Below, in pieces: positions 41,835 through 50,410 of a stretch of 64,000 nt of DNA. This DNA comes from JAYRZB01 sp041916675 (GTDB lineage: Bacteria; Pseudomonadota; Alphaproteobacteria; Rhizobiales; Devosiaceae), in contig JAYRZB010000001.1 of assembly GCA_041916675.1 (NCBI GenBank), positions 310,001-374,000 on the forward strand, written 5' to 3'. Position 1 is the first letter of the stretch; each line of letters begins with the position of its first letter. The position numbers were made by a program, and so were the translations under genes. The notes under the pieces were generated by a model, which did no database searches, was not told the origin of the DNA, and saw nothing but the letters and a program-made list of their open reading frames with translations.

Positions 41835-43093
41835 CAGCTGTCGAAGGTCACTTTGCCCTGCGCGTCATACTCATAGACATCGTCGCGGAAGCTGACCGTG
41901 CCCTGCTTGTTGGCCCATGCGGTGATATAGGTGGTGTGGATCGGCACCTGCACCTTGAGCGGAACGTCTTCGCGCAGACCGGCCTCGAAGGCGGACTGAA
42001 CGGTGGGAACATCCCAACCACCATTGTCGCGCAGCAGCCAGGCAGCCAGCGTATCGATGCCTTCGCACCGCACGCAACCCGAGGAATGGAAGCGGGCATT
42101 TTCCCCGAACAACGCCTTCTGCGGGGTGTCGTGCATGTAGACGTCGTAGGGGTTGTAAAAGTCGATCTTGCAATGCCCCATCGAGTTTTCGGCACCCGGT
42201 TCCTGGCGGAAGGTGTACTTCACGGCGTCCTTGGTCGACCAATCGATGTCGGTGGGCTGCAATTCGTTGTTGTTGCCATCGAAAATGCGGATGCGGAACT
42301 TGGTGAGGTATTCCGGATCCTCGTTCATATAGCGGATCAGGTCTTTTTCGATGATCGACTTGGGCACGGTCCAATAGGGGTTGAACTTGACCTGGTGGAC
42401 CTTGGAATTGAGGATCGGCGTGGCGCGATCTACCTTGCCGACGACGGCAACATGGCGCTGCGCCACCTGCCCCATTTCCACCGCTTCGATGGTGGCGGCA
42501 GGAATGTTGACGACGACATAGCGGTCGCTCAGCGTCGGCGCTAGATTGGTGACGCGCTGCAAATTGAGATAAAGCTGTTGCAGGCGCACATCGGCAGGCA
42601 CGTTGAGAGCATAGAAAGTGGGCTCATCGACCTGGCCGTTGACGATCAGGCCGTGGCGGGCCTGGAAGGCGCGCACGGCGGCATCGACCTTATCATCGAA
42701 AAGTTCATCGAAAGTCTTTGCGGGCGGGAGGTCGCCCGAGCTCATCAGGCGCATGCGCAGCAGGGAGACGGCGCGACGGCTGTTGCCGAGCAAGAGGCCA
42801 TAAGTCTCCTTGGGCACGCTGGGCCAGCCGCCCGCCGCCACGAAGGGCTCGTACTGGGCAATGGCCGCCTGCAGATTGTAGGCGGTATCGAACGACAGGA
42901 TCGGCTCGTTGGTCTCGATCAGGGCCTGCGCCTGCGCGGTGTTGCTGCCGGTATCGGTGGAACGCAGCACGCGGTTGCGCGCAAACATATCCCAGATTGA
43001 GTCACCCTCTTCAGCCCGCAACGAAGCCGGCAGGGCTGTTGAAGCGCCCAGCAGGGCAAAGCCACGCAGAAGGTTACGCCGATTGAATTGCAT
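41834..43093 (-). CDS. L,D-transpeptidase (YcbB/LdtD type) with Tat signal
   Basis: Periplasmic cell-wall enzyme that forms 3-3 cross-links or attaches proteins to peptidoglycan; about 419 residues. The N-terminus MQFNRRNLLRGFALLGAS is a twin-arginine signal, cleaved near SLRAEE. A peptidoglycan-binding domain (FDDKVDAAVRAFQARHGLI, VDEPTFYALN) precedes the YkuD catalytic domain with MHDTPQKALFGENARFHSSG and the nucleophile Cys in HSSGCVRCEG. In-frame ATGs at 43093 and 43111 are both possible; the first gives a standard Tat signal. The adjacent ldtR gene probably regulates it. Confidence 0.92.
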   Translation of the reverse strand: MQFNRRNLLRGFALLGASTALPASLRAEEGDSIWDMFARNRVLRSTDTGSNTAQAQALIETNEPILSFDTAYNLQAAIAQYEPFVAAGGWPSVPKETYGLLLGNSRRAVSLLRMRLMSSGDLPPAKTFDELFDDKVDAAVRAFQARHGLIVNGQVDEPTFYALNVPADVRLQQLYLNLQRVTNLAPTLSDRYVVVNIPAATIEAVEMGQVAQRHVAVVGKVDRATPILNSKVHQVKFNPYWTVPKSIIEKDLIRYMNEDPEYLTKFRIRIFDGNNNELQPTDIDWSTKDAVKYTFRQEPGAENSMGHCKIDFYNPYDVYMHDTPQKALFGENARFHSSGCVRCEGIDTLAAWLLRDNGGWDVPTVQSAFEAGLREDVPLKVQVPIHTTYITAWANKQGTVSFRDDVYEYDAQGKVTFDS

Positions 43094-43279
43094 CACTGCA
43101 CCCGAGTTCATGCCGCAGACAGGCCGTCCAGACGGCCGTTTCGTATCATCAGGCCCCATAGTGCACAACGCCAGTAAACCACCCGTGAACCACAACCAAA
43201 TTCAGTTGCAGCCGGATGGACTCGTGCACAGAACGCCTTGTATGCGACCGGTTTCCCGGCACTTTGCGGCACAAATAAG

Positions 43280-43305
43280 AAACGCCGGCGCAGTGGCCGG
43301 CGTTT
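43280..43305 (-). terminator. Rho-independent terminator downstream of ldtR
   Basis: AAACGCCGGC, loop of 6, GCCGGCGTTT: a perfect 10-bp stem, followed on the minus strand by CTTATTTGT. It lies 34 nt past the ldtR stop and separates ldtR from the transpeptidase gene. Confidence 0.82.
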
Positions 43306-43338
43306 GCCAGGTGCTGTTGCTGAAATGCAACGAAACTT

Positions 43339-43848
43339 TCAGAGCTTGTAGAGGATCTGATCGACCCAGAAGCGTTCCAGGCGACCGAGAGCCTTGTTGA
43401 GGCCCTCAAAGGTGCCGTCATCGAGGCCACCGACCTTATCGATCGACTTGAGGTGACGCTCGTAGAGCTCATCGATCACCTCGGCCACTTCTTCGCCCTT
43501 GGGCGTCAGGCGGATGCGGACCGAACGGCGGTCGGCGCGCGAGCGCTCCTGGAAGATATAGCCGGTTTCGACCAGCTTCTTGAGGTTGTAGGAAACGTTC
43601 GACCCCAGATAGTAGCCGCGTGAGCGCAATTCGCCTGCGGTCATTTCGGCATCGCCGATGTTGAACATCAGAAGTGCCTGGACGGGATTGATATCGTCCC
43701 AGCCCATGCGGTCGAATTCGTCCTTGATCAGGTCCAGAAGCCGACGGTGCAGACGTTCAACACGGCTGACGGCTTCGAGATAGAGGGGCTTCAGGCTCTC
43801 TGATCGGTTCGGATCGATTGCCTCTACTGCGTTCGACTTGATTGCCAT
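43339..43848 (-). CDS. ldtR: MarR-family regulator LdtR
   Basis: Product of 169 residues with a MarR winged helix: GWDDINPVQALLMFNIGDAE, MTAGELRSRGYYLGSNVSYN, LKKLVETGYIFQERSRADRR and SVRIRLTPKGEEVAEVIDEL. These features and the neighbouring L,D-transpeptidase match LdtR, described in Liberibacter and Sinorhizobium as an activator of an L,D-transpeptidase gene and of osmotic-stress tolerance. It ends at a strong terminator, so it is transcribed apart from the transpeptidase. Confidence 0.9.
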   Translation of the reverse strand: MAIKSNAVEAIDPNRSESLKPLYLEAVSRVERLHRRLLDLIKDEFDRMGWDDINPVQALLMFNIGDAEMTAGELRSRGYYLGSNVSYNLKKLVETGYIFQERSRADRRSVRIRLTPKGEEVAEVIDELYERHLKSIDKVGGLDDGTFEGLNKALGRLERFWVDQILYKL

Positions 43849-44220
43849 TTGTGCCTCACTGTTTTTTCAATCTGCGCGATTTGTTCGCGTCTCGTAGGAG
43901 CAAACTACCCGGGCCACCACAAAATCGCGTTAAGCCGCACGCTTAAAACTATCTTACTGAAACAGAATGGATTTTTGGCTTTATGATTGGTTACACCGGG
44001 TCACAGTTTTGTAACCTTACGCGGGTGTGAACGGGAAAATGGGGCCCCGTGGCGGAGCAGCAAAGCCCAGTGGGAACAGGCTTATGCAAGAATGGCCGCG
44101 CTTCGCCTTTGATTTGGCGCGGGCGGCACCTGCAAGGCAGTAAACGCGATTGGCCCGACTTGCGTAAATTGCGCTGACGTATCCAACACAAATTGATCCG
44201 GCCTGCCGTCCGGGGCGCCG
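43849..44220. other. 372-bp gap between ldtR and the DUF6163 gene; no gene seen
   Basis: The first 150 nt next to ldtR are AT-richer than the surroundings (TTAAAACTATCTTACTG, TTGGTTACACCGG) and should hold the ldtR promoter. The only frame over 60 codons, minus strand 43991-44191, is Cys/Arg-rich and has no ribosome binding site. I see no RNA structure or repeat that stands out. Confidence 0.5.
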
Positions 44221-44610
44221 CTAGTCGTGGGCGTTGGCGCGGCGCAGGCGGAAGGAGAAAAAGAACAGGACAGCAATGCTGAGCAGCAGGGCGACGCGCA
44301 CAATGATGCCGAACAGGGATACCTGCACATCAGGATTGCCGGAAATGGCCAGGACCAGTTCAACCCCGGTGGCTGCCACGAGCAGCACCGCGCCCCAACT
44401 GGCATTGATCCAGAGACCAACAGCGGCAAACAGGCGGGACAGGGCAAAGATGCCAAGGTATATGAAGCCTGTGACACCGAGAACGGAAATCGGACTGGTG
44501 TCGCCCAGCGACACACCGAGCAGGCGCGCGGCATCGTTGAGCCCCAGCAGCAGGGTGACGATGGCGACAACGCGGATCAGCCGCCCAGCCAGTTCGGAAC
44601 TGAAATCCAT
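44221..44610 (-). CDS. DUF6163-like membrane protein
   Basis: Product of 129 residues with four hydrophobic helices: RVVAIVTLLLGLNDAARLLG, VLGVTGFIYLGIFALSRLFA, SWGAVLLVAATGVELVLAIS and GIIVRVALLLSIAVLFFFSF. The polar end is RLRRANAHD. I associate this with the Rhizobiales family DUF6163. The ATG at 44610 has AGGA upstream; the frame stays open far upstream opposite hemB, but that part is antisense. It is divergent from hemB. Function unknown. Confidence 0.8.
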   Translation of the reverse strand: MDFSSELAGRLIRVVAIVTLLLGLNDAARLLGVSLGDTSPISVLGVTGFIYLGIFALSRLFAAVGLWINASWGAVLLVAATGVELVLAISGNPDVQVSLFGIIVRVALLLSIAVLFFFSFRLRRANAHD

Positions 44611-44733
44611 CCGGTCCTCTTGCGTTTGCGGTTCTGATCTAGCCCGGAAGTGTGGCTGCGACAAGCTTGGCGCTTTTCGGCGACGCCCTGCGCCTGCTAG
44701 AGCAGGTGATCGATTTTTCAAAGGGCGCTGCCG

Positions 44734-45738
44734 ATGTGGACCAAGCACAATGTCGATTTTCTCGCTGGCCGGCGACTGCGCCGTACCCGGCAGACCGGCT
44801 GGAGCCGGGCCATGGTGCGCGAAACCACGCTGACCCAGTCGGACCTGATCTGGCCCCTGTTCATTATCGACGGGCAGAATGAGCGCACCGCGATCAAGAC
44901 CATGCCGGGCGTGGAGCGCATGAGCGTGGACCTGGCGGTGGAGGCAGCGCGGCAGGCGGCGGCGGAGGGCATTCCGGCGCTGGCGCTTTTCCCAAACACC
45001 CAGGACGAGCGCCGCAGCGAGAGCGCCGAAGAAGCCTATAATCCCGACAACCTGATGTGCCGGGCCCTGAGTGCCATCAAGTCGGCCGTGCCGGAGATCG
45101 GCCTGATCGCGGACGTGGCACTGGACGAATATTCGAGCACGGGTCAGGACGGACTGGTGCGCGACGGGGTGATCCTGAATGACGAAACCATCGAAGTGAT
45201 GGTCAAATCCGCGCTGGTGCAGGCCAAGGCCGGGGCGGACATCATTGCACCATCGGACATGATGGACGGCCGGGTGGGCGCTATCCGCGCGGCGCTCGAC
45301 CGGGAGGGCTTTGCCGAGACCGCGATCATGTCCTATGCGGCCAAATATGCCTCGGTGTTCTATGGCCCGTTCCGCGAGGCAGTGGGCACGGGGGCGCGCC
45401 TGCAGGGCGACAAGCGCACCTATCAGATGGATTTTGCCAACTCGACCGAAGCGCTGCGCGAAGTGGCGCAGGATATTGAAGAAGGCGCCGACATGGTGAT
45501 GATCAAGCCAGGCATGCCCTATCTCGATATCGTTCGCCGGGTGAAGGACAATTTCGATGTGCCGCTGTTCGCCTATCAGGTGTCGGGCGAATACGCGATG
45601 CTGACCTTTGCGGCACAGGCAGGCGCGATCAACCGCGACGGGGCCATTCTGGAGAGCCTTTACGCCTTCAAGCGCGCCGGTTGCGACGGCATTTTGACCT
45701 ATTTCGCGCTCGAAGCGGCGCGGTGGCTGAATAAATAG
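44734..45738 (+). CDS. hemB: Delta-aminolevulinic acid dehydratase (porphobilinogen synthase)
   Basis: Condenses two 5-aminolevulinate molecules to porphobilinogen in heme synthesis. The product is 334 residues. It has RRLRRTRQTGWSRAMVRETT, LIWPLFIIDGQNERT, IADVALDEYSSTGQDGLV, the lysine region SYAAKYASVFYGPFREAVG and the Schiff-base lysine in ADMVMIKPGMPYLDI. The metal site lacks the three cysteines of zinc enzymes (DVALDEYSSTGQDG), so it is the magnesium type usual in alphaproteobacteria. Confidence 0.96.
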   Translation: MWTKHNVDFLAGRRLRRTRQTGWSRAMVRETTLTQSDLIWPLFIIDGQNERTAIKTMPGVERMSVDLAVEAARQAAAEGIPALALFPNTQDERRSESAEEAYNPDNLMCRALSAIKSAVPEIGLIADVALDEYSSTGQDGLVRDGVILNDETIEVMVKSALVQAKAGADIIAPSDMMDGRVGAIRAALDREGFAETAIMSYAAKYASVFYGPFREAVGTGARLQGDKRTYQMDFANSTEALREVAQDIEEGADMVMIKPGMPYLDIVRRVKDNFDVPLFAYQVSGEYAMLTFAAQAGAINRDGAILESLYAFKRAGCDGILTYFALEAARWLNK

Positions 45739-45836
45739 CCTCATTTGGGCCGCAGGCGGCCAGATGGTCTTGATCAGTGGACGTTGCATACCGAACTATT
45801 GGCGGTCTGCAATGGACTGCCATCGGGGACTTATTC

Positions 45837-46334
45837 ATGAAGCCAGAGCTGCCTGATCCACACACCGCGCCGGAACTGTTCGACAACGTGCTGCTGCGGC
45901 GCGTGCTGGCCTATGGCATCGACCTGACCATCCTGATTGCCATCACCATGGGCGTGTTGCTGCTTGGGCTGATCAGCGGGTTTTTCAGTCTGGGGCTCGG
46001 ATGGGTGGCAACGCCGGTGGCGCTGGTAATCGCGCTTGTTGCTTATTATGCGGCGACCCTTGGCTCGCACAAGCGGGCGACGGTGGGCATGGCGACCATG
46101 GACCTGGTGCTGACCCATACGCGCGGCGCGCCGCTCAACGGTTTGGCCGCGTTCCTGCATCCACTGCTGTTCTGGCTGACGTTCTGGATTTCGTGGCCGG
46201 TTTCGGTGGTGCTGCCGCTGCTGACGCCGCGCCAGCAGATGCTGCACGACCTGGTGCTTGGCACGTTGATGGTGCGGCGCTCGCCCATGGAGAGCCACTG
46301 GCGCGCCAATGGCTCGGCGGCGACGCAGGCCTGA
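45837..46334 (+). CDS. RDD-family membrane protein
   Basis: Product of 165 residues. The RDD signature is present in relaxed form: LLRRVLAYGIDLTILIAITM (R and D in helix 1), two further hydrophobic segments, and RQQMLHDLVLGTLMVRR, with the second D, near the end. The ATG at 45837 has GGGGA upstream and gives a better start than an in-frame codon at 45777. It lies between hemB and bpt on the same strand; a transport or membrane-organising role is possible but not shown. Confidence 0.88.
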   Translation: MKPELPDPHTAPELFDNVLLRRVLAYGIDLTILIAITMGVLLLGLISGFFSLGLGWVATPVALVIALVAYYAATLGSHKRATVGMATMDLVLTHTRGAPLNGLAAFLHPLLFWLTFWISWPVSVVLPLLTPRQQMLHDLVLGTLMVRRSPMESHWRANGSAATQA

Positions 46335-46395
46335 GGCTGGTTGACAGGGCCCCTGCGAGGCATAAGCTGTTGGCACCACTGTTGCAGGCCGCTTG

Positions 46396-47124
46396 ATGAC
46401 GGACCAGTCGCCCGAGACCGCCCAGCTCTTTCTGACCGCGGCCAGCCCGTGCCCCTATCTGCCCGAGCGGCAGGAGCGCAAGCTGTTCACCCATTTGAGC
46501 GGCAAGCGCGCCTCGACCCTGCACCAAATCCTGAGTGACAATGGCTTTCGGCGCAGCCAGAACCTGATCTATCGCCCGGCCTGCGATGGCTGTGCCGCCT
46601 GCCAGTCGGTGCGGATCGTTGCGGATCGCTTCAATCTCAGCCAGCGGTTTCGCCGTGTGCTCCGGGCCAATGCCGACCTGATGGTCGACGTGCGCCCGCC
46701 GCGTGCCACCGCCGAACAGTATGGCCTGTTCCACCGCTATCTCGAAGCCCGGCACGAGGGCGGTGGCATGACGCAGATGACCTATGTCGACTATGAGTAC
46801 ATGGTCGAGGACACGCCGGTGCAGTCGGTCGTGGTCGAATACCGCTCGCGCACCATGCCCGGAAATCCGCTGCTGGCGGTGGCACTGACCGATGTGATGC
46901 CGAACGGGCTATCCATGGTCTATAGCTTTTATGACCCGGACCTGACCAAACGTAGCCTCGGCACTTACCTGATCCTCGACCACATCGAGCAGGTGAAGCG
47001 TTCGGGATTCGGTTACATATATCTGGGGTATTGGGTGCAAGATTCACCCAAAATGGCCTACAAGGCGCAATTCCGTCCGCTGGAGGTCCAGCACGGCCCC
47101 CTCGGCTGGCGGCCCCTGCTCTAG
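46396..47124 (+). CDS. bpt: Aspartate/glutamate leucyltransferase
   Basis: N-end-rule enzyme that adds leucine from leucyl-tRNA to proteins with N-terminal Asp or Glu, marking them for ClpAP. The product is 242 residues. It contains ASPCPYLPERQERKLFTHLS, NGFRRSQNLIYRPACDGCAA with CQSVRI (ATE_N cysteines), FHRYLEARHEGGGM, and the C-terminal SMVYSFYDPDLTKRSLGTYL with YIYLGYWVQDSPKMAYK. ATG at 46396 used; TTG 46393 is adjacent. Confidence 0.95.
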   Translation: MTDQSPETAQLFLTAASPCPYLPERQERKLFTHLSGKRASTLHQILSDNGFRRSQNLIYRPACDGCAACQSVRIVADRFNLSQRFRRVLRANADLMVDVRPPRATAEQYGLFHRYLEARHEGGGMTQMTYVDYEYMVEDTPVQSVVVEYRSRTMPGNPLLAVALTDVMPNGLSMVYSFYDPDLTKRSLGTYLILDHIEQVKRSGFGYIYLGYWVQDSPKMAYKAQFRPLEVQHGPLGWRPLL

Positions 47125-47140
47125 CGTTGCGGTTTCACAC

Positions 47141-48130
47141 ATGGGTTTTCTAATTGGGCTGATCCGCTTCGGCGTGGCCGCAGTGTCGCTGGGTTCGGCA
47201 GCGCTGGCCATCCTGGCGCTTTTCGGGTTTGCCGTTCCGTATTTTGACCTGCTCAATCATCTTCAGCCGGTGCTGGCGGCAGGGGCAGTGGCCGGATTGC
47301 TGGGCATCCTGATCTTTTTCCGGCGTGGGCGAGCCAAGGCGCGGCTGACGCTTGCAGCCGTGGTGGGGCTGGCGGCATCGCTTTATGTGCTGGTGCCAGA
47401 GGCCGTTTCGGGACTTGCTGAACGCGCGCCTGCCCCCGAAGGTCGCCAGACCGTGCGGATCATGACCCACAATGTGTTCGGACTGAACTACGATGCTGCG
47501 CGCGTGATGCGCTCGATCGAGGCGGCCGATCCGGACATTATTGCCTTCCAGGAGTTCTTTCCCGACCAGGCAGGAGCGCTGACCCCGCTGCTTAAGCCCG
47601 GCTATCCCTATTTCGTGCGCTGCAAGGGCGGCAAGCGGGCCAATCTCGGCCTGTTCTCGCGGCTGCCATTCAAGACCGACGCCGAGCAGGATTGCCCCGA
47701 GCAATCGCAAATGGGACAGCGGACAGCGCATATCGTGGTGGACTTCGCCCTACCCGATGGCCGCAGCTTTTCGGTGCTGACGACGCACCTGGATTGGCCC
47801 CTGCCCCTGCAGCGGCAGATTGATCAATACAAGGAACTTGGGGAAACGGTCACCAGCATCGAAGGGCCGCTGGCGGTGATGGGAGATTTCAATTCAACCC
47901 CATGGTCCTATGCGCTGCGGCGCTTTGGTGACGAAACCGGCATGACACGCCAGACGCGCAACCTCTGGACCTATCCCATGCGGTTCTGGATCAAGGGCTG
48001 GCGCGACACATTGCCGATCCTGCCGCTCGATCAGGTGTTCACCCGCGGGCTGAGTGTGCACAGGCTGGAGGGAGGCGAGCCCACCGGCAGCGATCACCTG
48101 CCGGTGGTGTTTGAGATGACTGTCGACTAA
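47141..48130 (+). CDS. Membrane-anchored endonuclease/exonuclease/phosphatase (EEP) family protein
   Basis: Product of 329 residues. There are three N-terminal hydrophobic helices (to about residue 90), then an EEP hydrolase domain: VRIMTHNVFGLNYDAARVMR, DIIAFQEFFPDQAG (metal Glu), FSVLTTHLDWPLP, LAVMGDFNSTPWSYALRRFG and a final GSDHLPVVFEM with catalytic Asp-His. The active site should face the periplasm or medium, acting on nucleic acid or phospholipid. It lies 16 nt after bpt, and its stop overlaps the parC stop. Confidence 0.88.
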   Translation: MGFLIGLIRFGVAAVSLGSAALAILALFGFAVPYFDLLNHLQPVLAAGAVAGLLGILIFFRRGRAKARLTLAAVVGLAASLYVLVPEAVSGLAERAPAPEGRQTVRIMTHNVFGLNYDAARVMRSIEAADPDIIAFQEFFPDQAGALTPLLKPGYPYFVRCKGGKRANLGLFSRLPFKTDAEQDCPEQSQMGQRTAHIVVDFALPDGRSFSVLTTHLDWPLPLQRQIDQYKELGETVTSIEGPLAVMGDFNSTPWSYALRRFGDETGMTRQTRNLWTYPMRFWIKGWRDTLPILPLDQVFTRGLSVHRLEGGEPTGSDHLPVVFEMTVD

Positions 48131-50376
48131 CCGGTGAACCGGTTGTTCTTGGGGAAGCCATTGGGCGGCTGACGCCCGGCGCCGGCCCGTTCGCCGATCC
48201 ACTCGGTCAGTTCTGCCATGGGCCGGGTATAGGTGCGGCCAGAACTGTCGGTCCATGTGAGGCCCGCCTCGGACTTGAAAGTCTTGATGTCGGAAATCCC
48301 GCCATCCTTGTACTTCTGCAGGCGTACGCCCTTGCCGCGGGCCATCACCGGCAGTTCCGTCATGGCGAAAACCAGCAGCTTGCGGTTCTGCCCGATGACG
48401 GCCACCATATCGCCCTCAACCGGCACCAGCAGCCGTGCCTCGTCGGGTGCGGTGACGTTGAGCACCTGCTTGCCCTTGCGAGTATTGGCGATCATTTCAT
48501 CTTCATCGACCACAAAGCCGTTGCCCACGCTCGAGGCCGCCAGGCGCTTGGCGCCGGGGCGGTAAACGAAAATATCGACGATATCCTGCCCCTCTTCGAT
48601 GTCGACCATCAGGCGCACCGGCTCGCCCTGCCCGCGGCCGCCGGGCAGCTTGTCGCCGCCGATGGTGTAGACCTTGCCCCCGGTGGTGAGCATGAGCAGC
48701 TTATCGGTGGTTTCGGCCTTGAGCATGAGCTTGAGCCGATCGCCGGTCTTGAAGCCTTTCTCATCGGCCTCTGCGGTGTGGCCCTTGATGGCGCGGATCC
48801 AGCCTTTTTCGGACAGGATCACGGTGATCGGCTCGCGCTCGATCAGCGCCACATCGATGTCGTCGATATTGGCGTCGGGCGCCGAGGCGAGCTGGGTGCG
48901 GCGGGGGCCGAGCGCGTGTTTGGGACCATAGGCCTCCTTGAGCTCGACGATCTGCTGGGTGATTTCGCCCCACTGCTTCTTTTCGGAGGCCAGGAGCGCC
49001 ACCAGATGCCCTTTTTCCTCGGTGAGGTTCTTGTGCTCGGTGCGCAGCTCCATTTCCTCAAGCTTGCGCAGGCTGCGCAACCGCATGTTGAGGATGGCTT
49101 CCGCCTGCACATCGGTGAGCGTGAACCGGGCCATCAGCACCGGCTTGGGCTCATCCTCTTCGCGGATGATGCGGATCACCTCATCGAGATTGAGGTAAGC
49201 AATCAGATAACCTTCGAGCACTTCGAGCCGATGGGCGATCTGGTCGAGCCGGTGCTGGGAGCGGCGCACCAGCACTTCCTTGCGATGTTCCAGCCAGGCG
49301 CGCAGCGCTTCGCCCAGGCTCATGACCTTGGGTACCGTGCCCTTGTCGAGAACGTTGAGATTGAGCGGAATGCGCGCTTCAAGATCGGAGAGGCGGAACA
49401 GTTGCTCCATCAGGATCACGGCATCGACGGTGCGGCTCTTGGGCTCAAGCACCAACCGGATATCGTCGGCGCTTTCGTCGCGCACGTCCTTGAGCAGCGG
49501 CAGCTTTTTGGCCAGCAGGAGCTCAGCGATCTTTTCGACCAGCCGTGACTTGGGGACGCTATAGGGGATTTCGGTGACGACGATCTGGTAGACGCCGCGT
49601 CCGGTTTCTTCGATTTCCCACTTGGCGCGCAGGCGGAACGAGCCACGGCCGGTGGCATAGGCATTGGCGATGCTCTCGGGGCTTTCCACCAGAATGCCGC
49701 CGGTCGGGAAATCCGGACCCGGCACGAAGCGCATGAGATCGCGCGAATCCGCGTCCGGATGGTGGATCAGGTGCAGCGCGGCGTCGCAGAGTTCGGCAAC
49801 GTTATGCGGCGGCACCGACGTGGCCATGCCCACCGCAATGCCGGTCGAGCCGTTGGCGAGCAGATTGGGGAAGTTGGATGGCAGGACGACCGGCTCTTCG
49901 TCTTCGCCGTCATAGGTCGGTTTGAAGTCGATGGCGTTTTCAGTGATGCCTTCGAGAAGGCGCATTGCCACATCGGTCATGCGGCTTTCGGTGTAGCGCA
50001 TGGCGGCCGGGTTATCGCCATCGATATTGCCGAAATTGCCCTGCCCATCGACGAGCGGATAGCGCAGGGCAAAATCCTGCGCCATGCGCACCAGCGCATC
50101 ATAAATCGACTGGTCGCCGTGTGGGTGGAACTTACCGATGACATCGCCCACCACGCGGGCGGACTTCTTGTATCCGTCCTTGGGGTCGAGCTTGAGCAGG
50201 CGCATGGCGTGGATGATGCGCCGGTGCACAGGCTTCAGGCCATCGCGCGCATCGGGCAAGGCGCGCTGCGTGATGGTGGACAGCGCATAGCTGAGATAGC
50301 GCTCTTCCAGCGCCTTGCGCAGGTCGACGATGCGCAGGTCATCGCCACCGGGCGGCAGGATTTCGGTTTCGGCCAT
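48127..50376 (-). CDS. parC: DNA topoisomerase IV subunit A
   Basis: Cleaving subunit of the decatenase topoisomerase IV; 749 residues. The winged-helix/tower region has RYLSYALSTITQRALPDARD, GLKPVHRRIIHAM and YTESRMTDVA, with catalytic Tyr in AAMRYTESRM. The C-terminal beta-pinwheel has GRGQGEPVRLMVDI and GKGVRLQKYKDGGI. The quinolone-determining stretch reads KFHPHGDQSIYDALVRMAQD, with Gln where E. coli ParC has Ser80. It is the last gene of the rpoZ-to-parC run, after a 34-nt gap from recO. Confidence 0.95.
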   Translation of the reverse strand: MAETEILPPGGDDLRIVDLRKALEERYLSYALSTITQRALPDARDGLKPVHRRIIHAMRLLKLDPKDGYKKSARVVGDVIGKFHPHGDQSIYDALVRMAQDFALRYPLVDGQGNFGNIDGDNPAAMRYTESRMTDVAMRLLEGITENAIDFKPTYDGEDEEPVVLPSNFPNLLANGSTGIAVGMATSVPPHNVAELCDAALHLIHHPDADSRDLMRFVPGPDFPTGGILVESPESIANAYATGRGSFRLRAKWEIEETGRGVYQIVVTEIPYSVPKSRLVEKIAELLLAKKLPLLKDVRDESADDIRLVLEPKSRTVDAVILMEQLFRLSDLEARIPLNLNVLDKGTVPKVMSLGEALRAWLEHRKEVLVRRSQHRLDQIAHRLEVLEGYLIAYLNLDEVIRIIREEDEPKPVLMARFTLTDVQAEAILNMRLRSLRKLEEMELRTEHKNLTEEKGHLVALLASEKKQWGEITQQIVELKEAYGPKHALGPRRTQLASAPDANIDDIDVALIEREPITVILSEKGWIRAIKGHTAEADEKGFKTGDRLKLMLKAETTDKLLMLTTGGKVYTIGGDKLPGGRGQGEPVRLMVDIEEGQDIVDIFVYRPGAKRLAASSVGNGFVVDEDEMIANTRKGKQVLNVTAPDEARLLVPVEGDMVAVIGQNRKLLVFAMTELPVMARGKGVRLQKYKDGGISDIKTFKSEAGLTWTDSSGRTYTRPMAELTEWIGERAGAGRQPPNGFPKNNRFTG

Positions 50377-50410
50377 TGGTCTCTCAGGTCAGCGAATCAA
50401 TTGCTTCGCA

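Noticed and set aside
43122..43137. GGCCGTC/GACGGCC hairpin upstream of the L,D-transpeptidase start
   Set aside because: A 7-bp stem with a 2-nt loop in GC-rich DNA, without a T-run on the gene's strand; too weak to call.
43991..44191. 66-codon minus-strand frame between ldtR and the DUF6163 gene
   Set aside because: Cys/Arg/Pro-rich, with no ribosome binding site or recognisable features.
45748..45761. GGCCG/CGGCC hairpin after hemB
   Set aside because: Only 5 bp and no T-run; not supported as a terminator.
44611..45789. N-terminal extension of the DUF6163-like frame
   Set aside because: It runs antisense through hemB and has an Arg/His-rich composition; the protein starts well at 44610 with a ribosome binding site.
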